From Actinoplanes sp. L3-i22 (lineage in GTDB: Bacteria; Actinomycetota; Actinomycetes; Mycobacteriales; Micromonosporaceae): DNA of 64,000 nt. The translations under genes and the position numbers were made by a program. Positions within the stretch are counted from its first letter, which is position 1; each line of letters opens with the position of its first letter. The notes beneath the pieces are model-generated. The model was given only the letters and a program-made list of their open reading frames with translations, ran no database searches and had not been told where the DNA came from. Shown here piece by piece: positions 27,442 to 35,262 of the stretch. The stretch lies in the NCBI RefSeq assembly GCF_019704555.1, contig NZ_AP024745.1, positions 3,604,501 through 3,668,500 on the forward strand. The letters are read 5' to 3'.

Positions 27442-28596
27442 TCAGGGTGGGAGCTCGGCGCCCCAGCGGGCGAACTGCGCGCGGGCCTGCCGCTCGCCCC
27501 GGGTGAGCAGCCGCGCGCGTCCGCCGGGCAGGCGGCCGAGACCGTGGCTGAGCAGCAGGTTCACCCCGAGCCGGGACAGGCCGTACCACGGTGGACGGTG
27601 CGGGAGGCCCAGATCGCGCATCGCCGCGCGGCCGAGCAGCCAGGTGCTCACCGAGAGGGCGCGTTCGCGCTCGTAGCGGCGCCGCCAGCCGTGCGTGACC
27701 TCGTCGGTCATGGTGATCAGCGCGCGGGCCAGGGCGACACTGTTCGCGTCCGGCGGCGGATCGTGGGCGAGGAAGTGGTAGAGCAGCCGCCGACCCTGGC
27801 GCTCGGTGTGCGGCAGCCACCGCTCGTCGACGCCGAGCAGCCAGCCGACGTAGCACCAGAGGTGCATCACCGCCCGCGCGTCGTCCCGGGAGACGCGCAC
27901 CCCGAGCAGCCGGAGGTGCAGCAGGAAGCTGGTCGAGAAGACGCCCAGCGTGCTGGCCTGGTCGTACTGGTTGATCGGGGTGCCACGGCCGGCGTGATCC
28001 CAGCCGGGGTCGTCCGTGAGCGAGGCGTTGACGAGGGCGTGCATCACCCGTACGTGCAGGGTGGTCCGGAATCCGGCGCCGTCCGGCGCCAGACCGCCCG
28101 GCGCGGTGACCGCACGCCACCAGATCGACGTCTCCCGGATCCGCCGCAGCGTCTCGCCGCCGGTCAGCCGGCCGGTCCGGACCAGCGGTTCGAGGGCCGC
28201 ACCGGTGCGGTACCCGCCGAGCAGCGAACCGTAGGCCAGGACCAGCCCGGCGTCCATGCCGAACGCCCGGCAGGCCTCCGCCCCACGGGCGAGAAGATCG
28301 TCATCGACCCATCCGGGCCGCTTCCGGACCGCGGCGAGAAAGGCGGCGAAGATTTCCGGTACGTCGTCAGCCGGCCCCGCCGCGATCATCCGATGCAGGT
28401 CGCGACTGGTCAGCGACGGCGACTCCCGCACCGCCCGGACCAGCGCCGCGGCCGGTTCGTCGCACCGGCTCAGCCCGGCCTGGAGAGCGGCGATCTCCGG
28501 CCCGGTCGGTTCCGCGCCCGGCCCGGCGAGCAGCCGCAGCGGCCGGGCCGCGCGCTCGCCCCACGCCCGGTCCGCCCCGAACCTCGTCGGCACCAT
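27442..28596 (-). CDS. Oxygenase MpaB-family (DUF2236) protein
   Basis: This 384-residue helical protein resembles the MpaB/latex-clearing-protein-like DUF2236 family, some members of which are haem b oxygenases. Supporting stretches include RTTLHVRVMHALVN near residue 180 and GTPINQYDQASTLGVFSTSFL near 205, plus a Trp/His block in the middle (HLWCYVGWLLGVDERWLP). The histidine in RVMHALV is a candidate haem ligand. The ATG at 28596 begins the conserved part; the longer upstream frame crosses tandem repeats and is rejected. The substrate is unknown. Confidence 0.82.
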   Translation of the reverse strand: MVPTRFGADRAWGERAARPLRLLAGPGAEPTGPEIAALQAGLSRCDEPAAALVRAVRESPSLTSRDLHRMIAAGPADDVPEIFAAFLAAVRKRPGWVDDDLLARGAEACRAFGMDAGLVLAYGSLLGGYRTGAALEPLVRTGRLTGGETLRRIRETSIWWRAVTAPGGLAPDGAGFRTTLHVRVMHALVNASLTDDPGWDHAGRGTPINQYDQASTLGVFSTSFLLHLRLLGVRVSRDDARAVMHLWCYVGWLLGVDERWLPHTERQGRRLLYHFLAHDPPPDANSVALARALITMTDEVTHGWRRRYERERALSVSTWLLGRAAMRDLGLPHRPPWYGLSRLGVNLLLSHGLGRLPGGRARLLTRGERQARAQFARWGAELPP

Positions 28597-28624
28597 GCCC
28601 CGACCATAGGCACTCGGCGGCGCC

Positions 28625-28784
28625 AGCGGGAGAGCCGCGGCGCCCGGTGCTCGGGCAGCGGAAGCGGGAGAGCCCGCGGCGCCCGGTGCTCGGGCAGCGG
28701 AAGCGGGAGAGCCCGCGGCGCCCGGTGCTCGGGCAGCGGAAGCGGGAGAGCCCGAGCCCGCGGCATCCGGTGCTCGACAGCGGC
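28625..28784. repeat. 39-bp tandem repeat, about four units
   Basis: Units of 38, 39, 39 and about 44 bp begin at 28625, 28663, 28702 and 28741, each starting AGCGGGAGAGC and containing CCGGTGCTCGGGCAGCGG. The outer units are degenerate. The array lies between the MpaB-like gene start and the ferric-reductase gene end. Confidence 0.88.
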
Positions 28785-28799
28785 AGCGGGACCCGTGCG

Positions 28800-29618
28800 T
28801 CAGGTCGGCCGGTTCAGCACCGAGCGCCAGTACCGCTGCCGGTCCTCGGGCGGCGTCAGCACGCAGTCGCCGCAGGTGCCGCCGCCGGGCACCCGGTAGT
28901 ACAGGCAGCAGTTGCGCCGGACCAGGAACCAGCGTTCCCGCCCCGGATCGGGCCGGATCAGGTCCGCGGTGGCGCGCAGCGGCGGCCGGCACAGCGTGGC
29001 CTCGACGATCTCGGCGGCCCGCGCCGCGTGTTCGGGCGTCAGGTCCGCGATCATGCCGGCCGCGCCGCCCAGCGCCGAGGCGACGTTGCCCCACAACACG
29101 TGCGGCGACAGCGCGAACCGGCTGCGGAACACCTCGAGCAGCGGCTGGACCAGGCCGAACGTGGCGGTCTCGGTGAGCCGGTCGGCGATCACGTGGGACG
29201 GCTCGCCCGCGCAGGGGATCGAGGTCAGGTCCCGGTAGGCGATCGGAATCGGACCGCCGGGCACCGGCCGCCACCACAGCCGCGAGATCGCCGGCACCGG
29301 CAGGGCCTGGCCGGCGGCCGCCGCGCCGAGCAGGGGCGAGAGGAGCCGCGAGGCGAGCCCGAGAAAGGTGATCGACGCGACCGCGCGCTCCTCGATGGCT
29401 TCCCGATCAAGACCGGACATCCGTACGAGGGTGTTGCGCGCCGTCTCGACCCGGGCCGCGACCATCCGCTCGTCGAGCAGCGCGCTCAGCGGGAGCCACC
29501 CCGGTTCCGCGTCCCAGGGCTCCCACTCGAAGTAGGGGCCCAGCCGCGACGCGACTCGCAGCGCCTCCACCGATCCCACGCGGCCCAGCCTAGACGCCCG
29601 GTCCACGCCGAACGCCAA
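28800..29618 (-). CDS. FhuF-like ferric iron reductase with C-terminal 2Fe-2S motif
   Basis: This 272-residue protein ends with a CC-x10-C-x2-C arrangement (NCCLYYRVPGGGTCGDCVL), the [2Fe-2S] site of FhuF-type siderophore-iron reductases. The middle region matches the ferric iron reductase family in its spacing of hydrophobic and Pro residues. It probably reduces ferric siderophores in the cytoplasm. No siderophore transporter is adjacent. The annotated TTG start at 29618 lacks a ribosome-binding site; a GTG near 29579 is a reasonable alternative. Confidence 0.85.
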   Translation of the reverse strand: MAFGVDRASRLGRVGSVEALRVASRLGPYFEWEPWDAEPGWLPLSALLDERMVAARVETARNTLVRMSGLDREAIEERAVASITFLGLASRLLSPLLGAAAAGQALPVPAISRLWWRPVPGGPIPIAYRDLTSIPCAGEPSHVIADRLTETATFGLVQPLLEVFRSRFALSPHVLWGNVASALGGAAGMIADLTPEHAARAAEIVEATLCRPPLRATADLIRPDPGRERWFLVRRNCCLYYRVPGGGTCGDCVLTPPEDRQRYWRSVLNRPT

Positions 29619-29759
29619 CCCCCGGGATCAATACGACGACGATCCGCGCTCGCCGGACCGGCAGTCCGCCGTGGCCGGGGTTGACGACCTGCTCCGCCGT
29701 ACGCCGCAGGAATTGACCGCAAGGGGAAGCGGCCGGGAGTTGAGCGGATGGTTGTCGGG

Positions 29760-30287
29760 TCAGCGGTCGCAGGCCTGGTCGGCGGCGGAGCGCCAGTCCT
29801 TCTCCGGGACCACGTGCTGCTCGGTGTAGCCGGTGACGGTCAGGACCTCGCCGGGCGCCATGGCGCGCAGCTGGGCCAGCGTGAAGGTCAGGCTGCCGGG
29901 GTTCGACAAGCCGCCGGACAGGTAGTACTCGACGCCGTCGCGCAGCTCGGGCAGGGTGTCGCGCTGGTTCAGCCACTCGGGTGGCGTTTCCAGCAGGGTG
30001 ATCCGGGCGGGCGCCTCGACGGTGCTCACCCGGATCGTGCTCGACGGCAGCGGGCTGGTCGGCGCCTCGACGGACCACTCCACCCGCGTCGCGGGCGGTG
30101 CGGTGCTCGTGCCGCTCTCCCAGAGCGTCACGTAGTCGATCCCATCGCGGGCGCACTCCGCGATCAGGACGGTCGGCTTGCCGTCGGCCATCACCAGTGC
30201 GAAGTACGGATTCGCCTTGGGCCCGCAGGCGGTGAGGGAGAGCAGGCCGGCCACGCCGAGAAGCAGGCCCGCCCATCGCTTCGACAT
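29760..30287 (-). CDS. Hypothetical lipoprotein
   Basis: This 175-residue protein has a type II signal peptide with the lipobox LTAC (Cys near residue 21). The mature part is beta-rich and ends with Asp/Cys (ADQACDR). There is no recognised domain. The gene is single, with a spacer of about 170 bases before the divergent FAD-monooxygenase gene. Confidence 0.7.
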   Translation of the reverse strand: MSKRWAGLLLGVAGLLSLTACGPKANPYFALVMADGKPTVLIAECARDGIDYVTLWESGTSTAPPATRVEWSVEAPTSPLPSSTIRVSTVEAPARITLLETPPEWLNQRDTLPELRDGVEYYLSGGLSNPGSLTFTLAQLRAMAPGEVLTVTGYTEQHVVPEKDWRSAADQACDR

Positions 30288-30457
30288 ATGAACCCCCGTG
30301 AATATCGATCGTCCTCGCCGACGCTAGGGCCGCCCGGGGCGACGCACGGTGACGATCGGCTCACGAAAGGATCACGACCGCGGACGTCTCCGGGCGGCCG
30401 TCACGCGGCGCGCCGGAAAGATATGGTGAGGACTCCTAATTGGAACGGGGGCCATCC

Positions 30458-31864
30458 ATGTCAGTCGCGAGCCGGTTCGCCGAGATCTCGACGTCCGCGC
30501 AGCCGACCGGCGCGCGGGTCCTGTTCCGGCAGGTGATCGTGCTGGGCGGGAGCGTGGCCGGGCTGATGGCCGCCCGGGTGCTCAGCGATCACGCCGAGTC
30601 GGTGCTGATCGTGGAGCGCGACGACCTCGCCGCGCTCGACGCCTCGGACGAGCAGATCGCCGCCGACCCGATCGGCGCGGTCGGCCCGCGGCCCGGCGTG
30701 CCGCAGGGCAGCCAGGTGCACGCGCTGCTGCCGTCCGGGCAGATGCAGCTGGAGCGGTGGTTCCCCGGGTTCGGGCAGCAGGCGCTGGCCGCCGGCGCGA
30801 TCGACCCGCCGCTCGGGACGAACCGGTTCTACATGGACGGTGAGCTGCGCGACGACCCGCCGACCGGGCCGGCCGCGCAGGCGCTGATCTCCAGCCGGCC
30901 GTTCCTCGAGGCGCTGATCCGGAACCGGGTGCTGGCGCTGCCGAACGTCCGGACCGTCGTCGGCCGGGGTGAGGACCTGCTGATCGAGGACGGCACGGTG
31001 ACCGGGGTGGTGGTCGACGGCGTCGCCGAGTCCGCCGACTTCGTGGTCGACGCGACCGGGCGATCGAGCCGGCTGGGCGACTGGCTGGAGGCGGCCGGCT
31101 TCCCGAAGCCGCCGATGCAGCGGATGGGCATCAAGCTGAACTACGCGACGAAGCTGTTCCGGCGGCCGGCCGACGCGCCGGTGTGGACGTGCATCTCGAT
31201 CGCGAACCCGGGCCCGGGCAAGACCGCGCGGATCGGCGGATTCACCCCGATCGAGGGCGACCGCTGGACGATGCTGGTCTCCGGGTACGCCGACGACCGG
31301 CCCGGCCGCGACGACGAGGAGTACCGCGAGCGGTGCGTCCGGGACTTCCCGGCCGACTTCGGCGACGTCGCGACGACGGCCGGCTCGGCCGGTGCGGTGG
31401 TCACCTACCACCAGGCGGACAGCCGGCGCCGGGACTTCCACACGCTGCGCCGGTTCCCGGCCCGGCTGGTCGCCGCGGGGGACGCGGTGGCCTCCTTCAA
31501 CCCGGTCTACGGCCAGGGCATGACCTCGGCGATGCTGCACGCGTCCTGCCTGTCGGAGTACCTGCGCGGCAACCCCGACCTGGCGAAGCCGGCCCTGTCC
31601 TACTTCGCCGACGTGAAGGTCGTGGTCGACGCGGCCTGGCAGGTCTCCACGATGGCCGACCTGGCGCTGCCGCACGTGGACGGCCCCTACCCGCGCGGCT
31701 ACAAGATGATCCAGTGGGCGAGCGGGCTGATCTTCAAGGCGTCGATGCGGGACCCGGCGGTCAACCAGCGGCTCGGCCAGGTCACCACGATGCTCGCGCA
31801 CCCCAGCGCCCTGACCAGCCCCGGTTTCCTGATCCGGGCCCTAGCCGTCGGAGCCCGTGCGTAG
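30458..31864 (+). CDS. FAD-dependent monooxygenase/epoxidase-like protein
   Basis: This 468-residue flavoprotein has the N-terminal FAD motif VIVLGGSVAGLMAARVL, the DG-type motif FVVDATGRSSRLGDWL near residue 200 and the second FAD motif LVAAGDAVASFNPVYGQGMTSAM near 335. It belongs to the PHBH-like group that includes polyether epoxidases and geranylgeranyl reductase-like enzymes. The ATG at 30458 is preferred to TTG at 30440. Its last 24 bases overlap the end of the convergent TetR gene. A specialised-metabolite or lipid substrate is possible; no biosynthetic cluster surrounds it. Confidence 0.85.
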   Translation: MSVASRFAEISTSAQPTGARVLFRQVIVLGGSVAGLMAARVLSDHAESVLIVERDDLAALDASDEQIAADPIGAVGPRPGVPQGSQVHALLPSGQMQLERWFPGFGQQALAAGAIDPPLGTNRFYMDGELRDDPPTGPAAQALISSRPFLEALIRNRVLALPNVRTVVGRGEDLLIEDGTVTGVVVDGVAESADFVVDATGRSSRLGDWLEAAGFPKPPMQRMGIKLNYATKLFRRPADAPVWTCISIANPGPGKTARIGGFTPIEGDRWTMLVSGYADDRPGRDDEEYRERCVRDFPADFGDVATTAGSAGAVVTYHQADSRRRDFHTLRRFPARLVAAGDAVASFNPVYGQGMTSAMLHASCLSEYLRGNPDLAKPALSYFADVKVVVDAAWQVSTMADLALPHVDGPYPRGYKMIQWASGLIFKASMRDPAVNQRLGQVTTMLAHPSALTSPGFLIRALAVGARA

Positions 31865-32461
31865 GGTGTGCAGCCCGTCCAGCAGGAAGCGCAGGCGGCG
31901 CTGATAGTCCGCCCGGGTCTGCTGGCTGCAGGCCTGGACGATCGCGCCGCGCTCCAGGATCAGGTAGTTGAGATCCTCGGGCGTGAGGTCGGCGCGGATC
32001 ACGCCGGCCGCCTGCGCGTCCCGGAGCAGGCCGAACGCGAACTCCTGCGCCTTCGCGCACAGGTGCAGCAGCGGCTCGGAGTCCGGCAGCGCGCGGATCA
32101 GCACGTCGTTGGCGGCCGGCTCGTCGTACTGCAGCAGCCACATGCCGAGCAGGTACTCCTCGAACCGGGCGAGCGGGTCGCCCCGCTCGCCGGCCGCGGC
32201 GATGATGCCCTGGATCCGCTCGGCGACCAGCTCGTCGACGACCGCGTCGATCAGGCCGCGGCGGCTGCCGAACCGGTGGTAGATCGTGCCCTTGCTGACC
32301 CCGGCCGCCCGGGCGACCTCGTCCAGCGGGGTGGTCAGGCCGCCCGAGCGGAACACGTCGAGGGCGGCCCGGCGGATGCCCTCGACGTTGCGCCGGGCGT
32401 CGGCGCGCCGCGGCCGGTCCGGCCCGACCGGGCTTGCCGAGTCGCTCGCCGGCTCGCTCAT
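31841..32461 (-). CDS. TetR/AcrR-family regulator
   Basis: This 206-residue regulator has a helix-turn-helix (LDEVARAAGVSKGTIYHRFGSRRGLIDAVV, spread over residues 43-72) and an all-alpha ligand domain of the type with a C-terminal SoxR-like helical bundle. The ATG overlaps the stop of the DsbA gene (ATGA), so it is the third gene of a peptide-DsbA-TetR operon. It probably autoregulates the operon through the dyad at 33301-33325. Confidence 0.92.
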   Translation of the reverse strand: MSEPASDSASPVGPDRPRRADARRNVEGIRRAALDVFRSGGLTTPLDEVARAAGVSKGTIYHRFGSRRGLIDAVVDELVAERIQGIIAAAGERGDPLARFEEYLLGMWLLQYDEPAANDVLIRALPDSEPLLHLCAKAQEFAFGLLRDAQAAGVIRADLTPEDLNYLILERGAIVQACSQQTRADYQRRLRFLLDGLHTLRTGSDG

Positions 32462-33144
32462 GCCGGCTGGGCGGCGCGGTCCTGCCAAGCTTTGTCCAGC
32501 ACCTGCCGGAACGCCTCGATCGGCTGGGCGCCGGAGATGCCGTACTTGTTGTCGAAGACGAAGAACGGGACCCCGGTGATCCCGTACGCCTGGGCCTGCG
32601 CGATGTCGGCCCGGATGTCGCCCTCGAACGCGCCGTTCGCCAGCGCCTCGACCGCCTTCGCCCGGTCCAGCCCCAGCTCGGCGGCGAGGTCGGCGAGCAC
32701 CTCGTGGTCGGCCAGGTTGAGCCCGTCGGTGAACTCGGCCTTGAACAGCCGCATCACCATGTCGTGCTCGCGGCCGGCCGCCTTCGCCAGGTGGATGATC
32801 CGGTGCGCGTCGAGGGTGTTCACCATGATCGAGTCCTCGAACCGGTAGTCCAGCCCGGCCGCCGTGCCCTGCGCGGTCAGGTGGGCGTGCGACGCCTCCA
32901 GCTGGGCGGCCGGCATCTTGTAGTTCTGCGCCAGGTACTCGTCGGCCTTGATCGCCTCGCCGACCGGGAAGCCCGGGTTCAGCTGGAAGCTGTGATACCG
33001 GACCTCGACGGCGGAACCGTGCGGGAACTGCTCGATCGCCTGCTGCAGGACGCTGTCGCCGAGGTAGCAGAACGGGCAGACGACGTCGCTCCAGACGTCG
33101 ATGACGATCGGCTCGGCCGTCCGGCCGAAAACGCTGGCGGTCAT
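32458..33144 (-). CDS. DsbA-family oxidoreductase, FrnE-like
   Basis: This 228-residue thioredoxin-fold protein has Cys23-Pro-Phe-Cys26 in SDVVCPFCYLG and the cis-proline loop GITGVPFFVFDNKYG near residue 188. These are the hallmarks of the cytoplasmic FrnE/DsbA-like branch. No signal peptide is present. Such proteins act as thiol oxidoreductases or 2-hydroxychromene-2-carboxylate isomerase relatives. The ATG overlaps the stop of a 51-codon ORF by one base (TGATG), and its own stop overlaps the TetR start. A thiol-dependent function on the upstream peptide is an inference. Confidence 0.92.
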   Translation of the reverse strand: MTASVFGRTAEPIVIDVWSDVVCPFCYLGDSVLQQAIEQFPHGSAVEVRYHSFQLNPGFPVGEAIKADEYLAQNYKMPAAQLEASHAHLTAQGTAAGLDYRFEDSIMVNTLDAHRIIHLAKAAGREHDMVMRLFKAEFTDGLNLADHEVLADLAAELGLDRAKAVEALANGAFEGDIRADIAQAQAYGITGVPFFVFDNKYGISGAQPIEAFRQVLDKAWQDRAAQPA

Positions 33145-33299
33145 CAGTTGCACACCCCATCCACGTCGCACACGCCGGCGCCGTCCGCCGACTCCAGGAA
33201 GATCAGTGCCGGAACGACCGGCGCGGGCTGCTCGATCGCCGGGGCGTCCGGCTGCTCGGCGACCGGCTCGGCGGTGGCCGGCAGGGAAGTTGACTCCAT
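33144..33299 (-). CDS. 51-residue peptide with two-cysteine tail, coupled to DsbA-like gene
   Basis: This ORF runs from ATG at 33299 to TGA at 33144-33146. The N-terminal 30 residues are Pro/Ala/Glu-rich (MESTSLPATAEP...), followed by PALIFLESADG and the C-terminal tail AGVCDVDGVCN, where GVC occurs twice. GC at third codon positions is high, as in real genes here. The stop overlaps the start of the FrnE-like gene (TGATG). The layout of acidic leader, short core with Cys and Asp and a coupled redox enzyme recalls a RiPP precursor or a small metal/redox peptide. I recognise no family. No strong ribosome-binding site is seen; a leaderless transcript is possible. Confidence 0.6.
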   Translation of the reverse strand: MESTSLPATAEPVAEQPDAPAIEQPAPVVPALIFLESADGAGVCDVDGVCN

Positions 33300-33300
33300 G

Positions 33301-33325
33301 GTCAAGAAGCTAGCAACAACTTGAC
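33301..33325. promoter_or_regulatory. Candidate TetR operator
   Basis: A 25-bp imperfect dyad with outer half-sites GTCAAG (33301-33306) and CTTGAC (33320-33325) ends one base upstream of the peptide ORF start codon. It is AT-richer than its surroundings. Its position suits repression by the TetR protein encoded in the same operon. Confidence 0.5.
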
Positions 33326-33355
33326 CCTACCGACAAGAACGGTGCGGCGAACGTC

Positions 33356-33694
33356 TCAGCCGATCGTCAGCCCGGCGATCCGGCCGTCCCGGAGGGTGAA
33401 GTGCTCGTCGACGTCGGCCACGCCACCCGGGAAGTCGCCCCGCAGGCGGACCGCGACGACCCAGCCGTCCGCGCCGTCCGGGCGGATCCCGGTGACCTCG
33501 GCGGTGTACGTGTACTTCGCCGCGACCTCCGCCCGCCAGGCGCGGATGGCGGTGTGGCCGACCCGGGTGCGGCCCTCGTCGACGACTGTCGCGTCCGGGG
33601 TGAACGCCTGGACGACGGCGTCGGGGCTGCCGCCGCTGTCGGCGGTCAGGTAGGCGCGGACGGGGGCGGGCAGGGTGCTCAGATCGATGCTCAT
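33356..33694 (-). CDS. Nuclear transport factor 2-like (SnoaL-type) protein
   Basis: This 112-residue single-domain protein has LPAPVRAYLTADSGGSPDAVVQAF at the N terminus and a beta-sheet part DVDEHFTLRDGRIAGLTI at the C terminus. These are typical of NTF2/SnoaL folds that form small hydrophobic pockets. Catalysis is not predictable. It is divergent from a MerR regulator across a 79-base gap containing a 15-bp palindrome, so it is likely that regulator's target. Confidence 0.82.
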   Translation of the reverse strand: MSIDLSTLPAPVRAYLTADSGGSPDAVVQAFTPDATVVDEGRTRVGHTAIRAWRAEVAAKYTYTAEVTGIRPDGADGWVVAVRLRGDFPGGVADVDEHFTLRDGRIAGLTIG

Positions 33695-33741
33695 CGGGCC
33701 ATCGTGCGAGCTCCCGGCACGGGAGGGTCAAGCGCTGGACT

Positions 33742-33756
33742 CTCCCCCTGGGGGAG
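33742..33756. promoter_or_regulatory. MerR-type operator palindrome
   Basis: CTCCCCCTGGGGGAG is a perfect 7+1+7 dyad midway between the divergent NTF2-like and MerR genes. GC-rich dyads of this type (CTCCCCnnGGGGAG) are typical operators of actinobacterial MerR regulators. Confidence 0.7.
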
Positions 33757-33773
33757 GGGCGAGGATAGGGCCC

Positions 33774-34607
33774 ATGGCCGCCCTGCTGACCGTCGGTGAG
33801 TTCGCCCAGCTCACCCACCTGAGCATCCGGACCCTGCGCCGCTATCACGACTCCGGGCTGCTCACCCCGGCCCGGGTCGACGAGGCCACCGGGTATCGGT
33901 ACTACGACGCCGGGCAGATCCCGGCCGCCCAGGTGATCCACCGCCTGCGCGAGCTGGACCTGCCGCTGGCCGAGGTGCGTCAGGTGCTGGCCACGCCGGA
34001 CCAGGAGGAGCGGGCCGGCCTGATCGCCGCGCACCTCCGGCGGCTGGAGGACCAGCTGGAGCGCACCCGGGCGGCCGTCGCGTCGCTGCGGCAGTTGCTG
34101 CGGCCGCCGGCCACCGACCTGCCGGTGCGGGTCCACCGGGTCGGGGAGACGACGGTCGCCGGGATCGGGGCGGAGGTCGTGCTCGGCGACGTGCTCGCCT
34201 GGTATGCGGGGGCGATGGCCGAGCTCGACGCCGTGGTGGTGGAGCCGGCCGGGCCGCCCGGCGGGTCGTACGACAACGAGCTGTTCACCGACGGCCGGGG
34301 GCACGCCCTGGTCTACCTGCCGAGCGCCGCCCCGCCGTCGACCGGGCGGGTGCGACCGGTCGTGCTGCCGGCCGCGGAGCTGGCGGTCGCCACGCACGCC
34401 GGGGATCACGACACGATCGACGTGACCTACGGACGGCTGGGCCGGTGGGTCGCCGAGCATTCCCTCGCCGTGGGCGGCCCGGTCCGGGAGCACTACCTGT
34501 GCGGCCCCCGGGACACCGCGGACGCCGCGTCGTGGCGCACCGAGATCGCCTGGCCGGTCTTCGCGGCCGCCCCTCAGGCGTCCCCGACGCCCGGCAGCGG
34601 GATGTAG
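33774..34607 (+). CDS. MerR-family transcriptional regulator
   Basis: This 277-residue regulator has the winged helix TVGEFAQLTHLSIRTLRRYHDSGLLTPARVDEATGYRYYD over its first 50 residues, then a coiled coil and a C-terminal ligand-binding domain of GyrI-like character (about residues 120-270, including HRVGETTVAGI). This layout is that of BmrR/TipA-like drug sensors. The ATG at 33774 is preferred over the upstream open frame because it follows the operator and a GAGG-containing leader. The divergent NTF2-like gene is the probable target. Confidence 0.9.
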   Translation: MAALLTVGEFAQLTHLSIRTLRRYHDSGLLTPARVDEATGYRYYDAGQIPAAQVIHRLRELDLPLAEVRQVLATPDQEERAGLIAAHLRRLEDQLERTRAAVASLRQLLRPPATDLPVRVHRVGETTVAGIGAEVVLGDVLAWYAGAMAELDAVVVEPAGPPGGSYDNELFTDGRGHALVYLPSAAPPSTGRVRPVVLPAAELAVATHAGDHDTIDVTYGRLGRWVAEHSLAVGGPVREHYLCGPRDTADAASWRTEIAWPVFAAAPQASPTPGSGM

Positions 34608-34659
34608 TGGCCGTTTCTCAGGCGTCCCCGGCGCCCGCGCCGCTTCTCAGGCGTCGCCG
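34573..34659. repeat. Three spaced copies of a 14-bp motif at convergent gene ends
   Basis: CTCAGGCGTCCCCG occurs at 34573-34586 and 34617-34630, with a one-base variant at 34646-34659. The first copy is in the MerR gene's last codons and the third contains the stop of the convergent NTF2-like gene. Confidence 0.7.
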
Positions 34660-35009
34660 GGGCCCAGCAGCAGGGTGTAGACGCTGGTGATCTTGCCGCC
34701 GGCGACGTGCGCGACGTCGATGCCGCGCACCACCGGCGGCTCGCCCCGCGGGCCGAAACCCCAGGCCAGGTAGCCGAGATCCTGCACGACGTGGATCGGT
34801 CCGGTGGTCGTGAAGACGAAGCCGGGCGACCCGTCGAGGATCTGCTGCGCCTTGGCGTCGAGCGCCTCGTGCCCGGTCACCGTCTCGTCGGGGTCGGCGA
34901 ACGTCACGCCGGGCGCGTAGACCCGGCCGATCGCGGCCCGGCGCCGGTCTCCGTCGCGCTCGTTGAAGACGTCCAGCAGGTTGGCTCGCATGAGCTCTTC
35001 GACGGTCAC
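34647..35009 (-). CDS. NTF2-like / SnoaL-like protein
   Basis: This 120-residue protein starts at GTG 35009 (MTVEELMRANLLDVF) with GGAAAGGACC upstream. The sequence NLLDVFNERDGDRRRAAIGRVYAPGVTFADPDETVTGHEAL is typical of SnoaL-like NTF2 proteins. The function is unknown; polyketide-cyclase-like or hydrolase activity cannot be assigned. It is convergent with the MerR gene. Confidence 0.82.
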   Translation of the reverse strand: MTVEELMRANLLDVFNERDGDRRRAAIGRVYAPGVTFADPDETVTGHEALDAKAQQILDGSPGFVFTTTGPIHVVQDLGYLAWGFGPRGEPPVVRGIDVAHVAGGKITSVYTLLLGPGDA

Positions 35010-35262
35010 CTCGTGAGGTCCTTTCCGTGGGGCTTGCCAGGTTCGGGCGATGGGCTCGATGCTCGGGTGCCGCGGGCCTGGCGCGGGCTGATCGAGACGA
35101 CGGCACTGCTGCGGCACCGCCCGGATCAGCGGCTGATCGAGACGACGGCACTGATTATCCGGTGCTGGTCACCCGGCACGAGCGCGGGGACACGTCATGC
35201 CCGGGCCGGGAGCGGCGCGGTAACCGGCAACCGGGGACCGGTGGTGGCCCCGTGGTGCGACG
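35010..35262. other. Intergenic region with 23-bp direct repeat
   Basis: No gene is supported. An exact 23-bp direct repeat occurs at 35086-35108 and 35131-35153 (45-bp period). The rest has no recognisable signal. Confidence 0.6.

Noticed and set aside
28625..28784. Possible CRISPR-like array
   Set aside because: The units are directly contiguous without unique spacers and no cas genes are near. It is a minisatellite.
29590..30276. Alternative minus-strand frame overlapping the lipoprotein gene
   Set aside because: It lacks coding character; the lipoprotein frame has a clear lipobox.
30458..33144. Polyketide biosynthetic cluster suggested by the FAD epoxidase-like and FrnE-like genes
   Set aside because: No ketosynthase, acyl carrier protein, cyclase or terpene synthase is present. 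The family names alone do not support a cluster.
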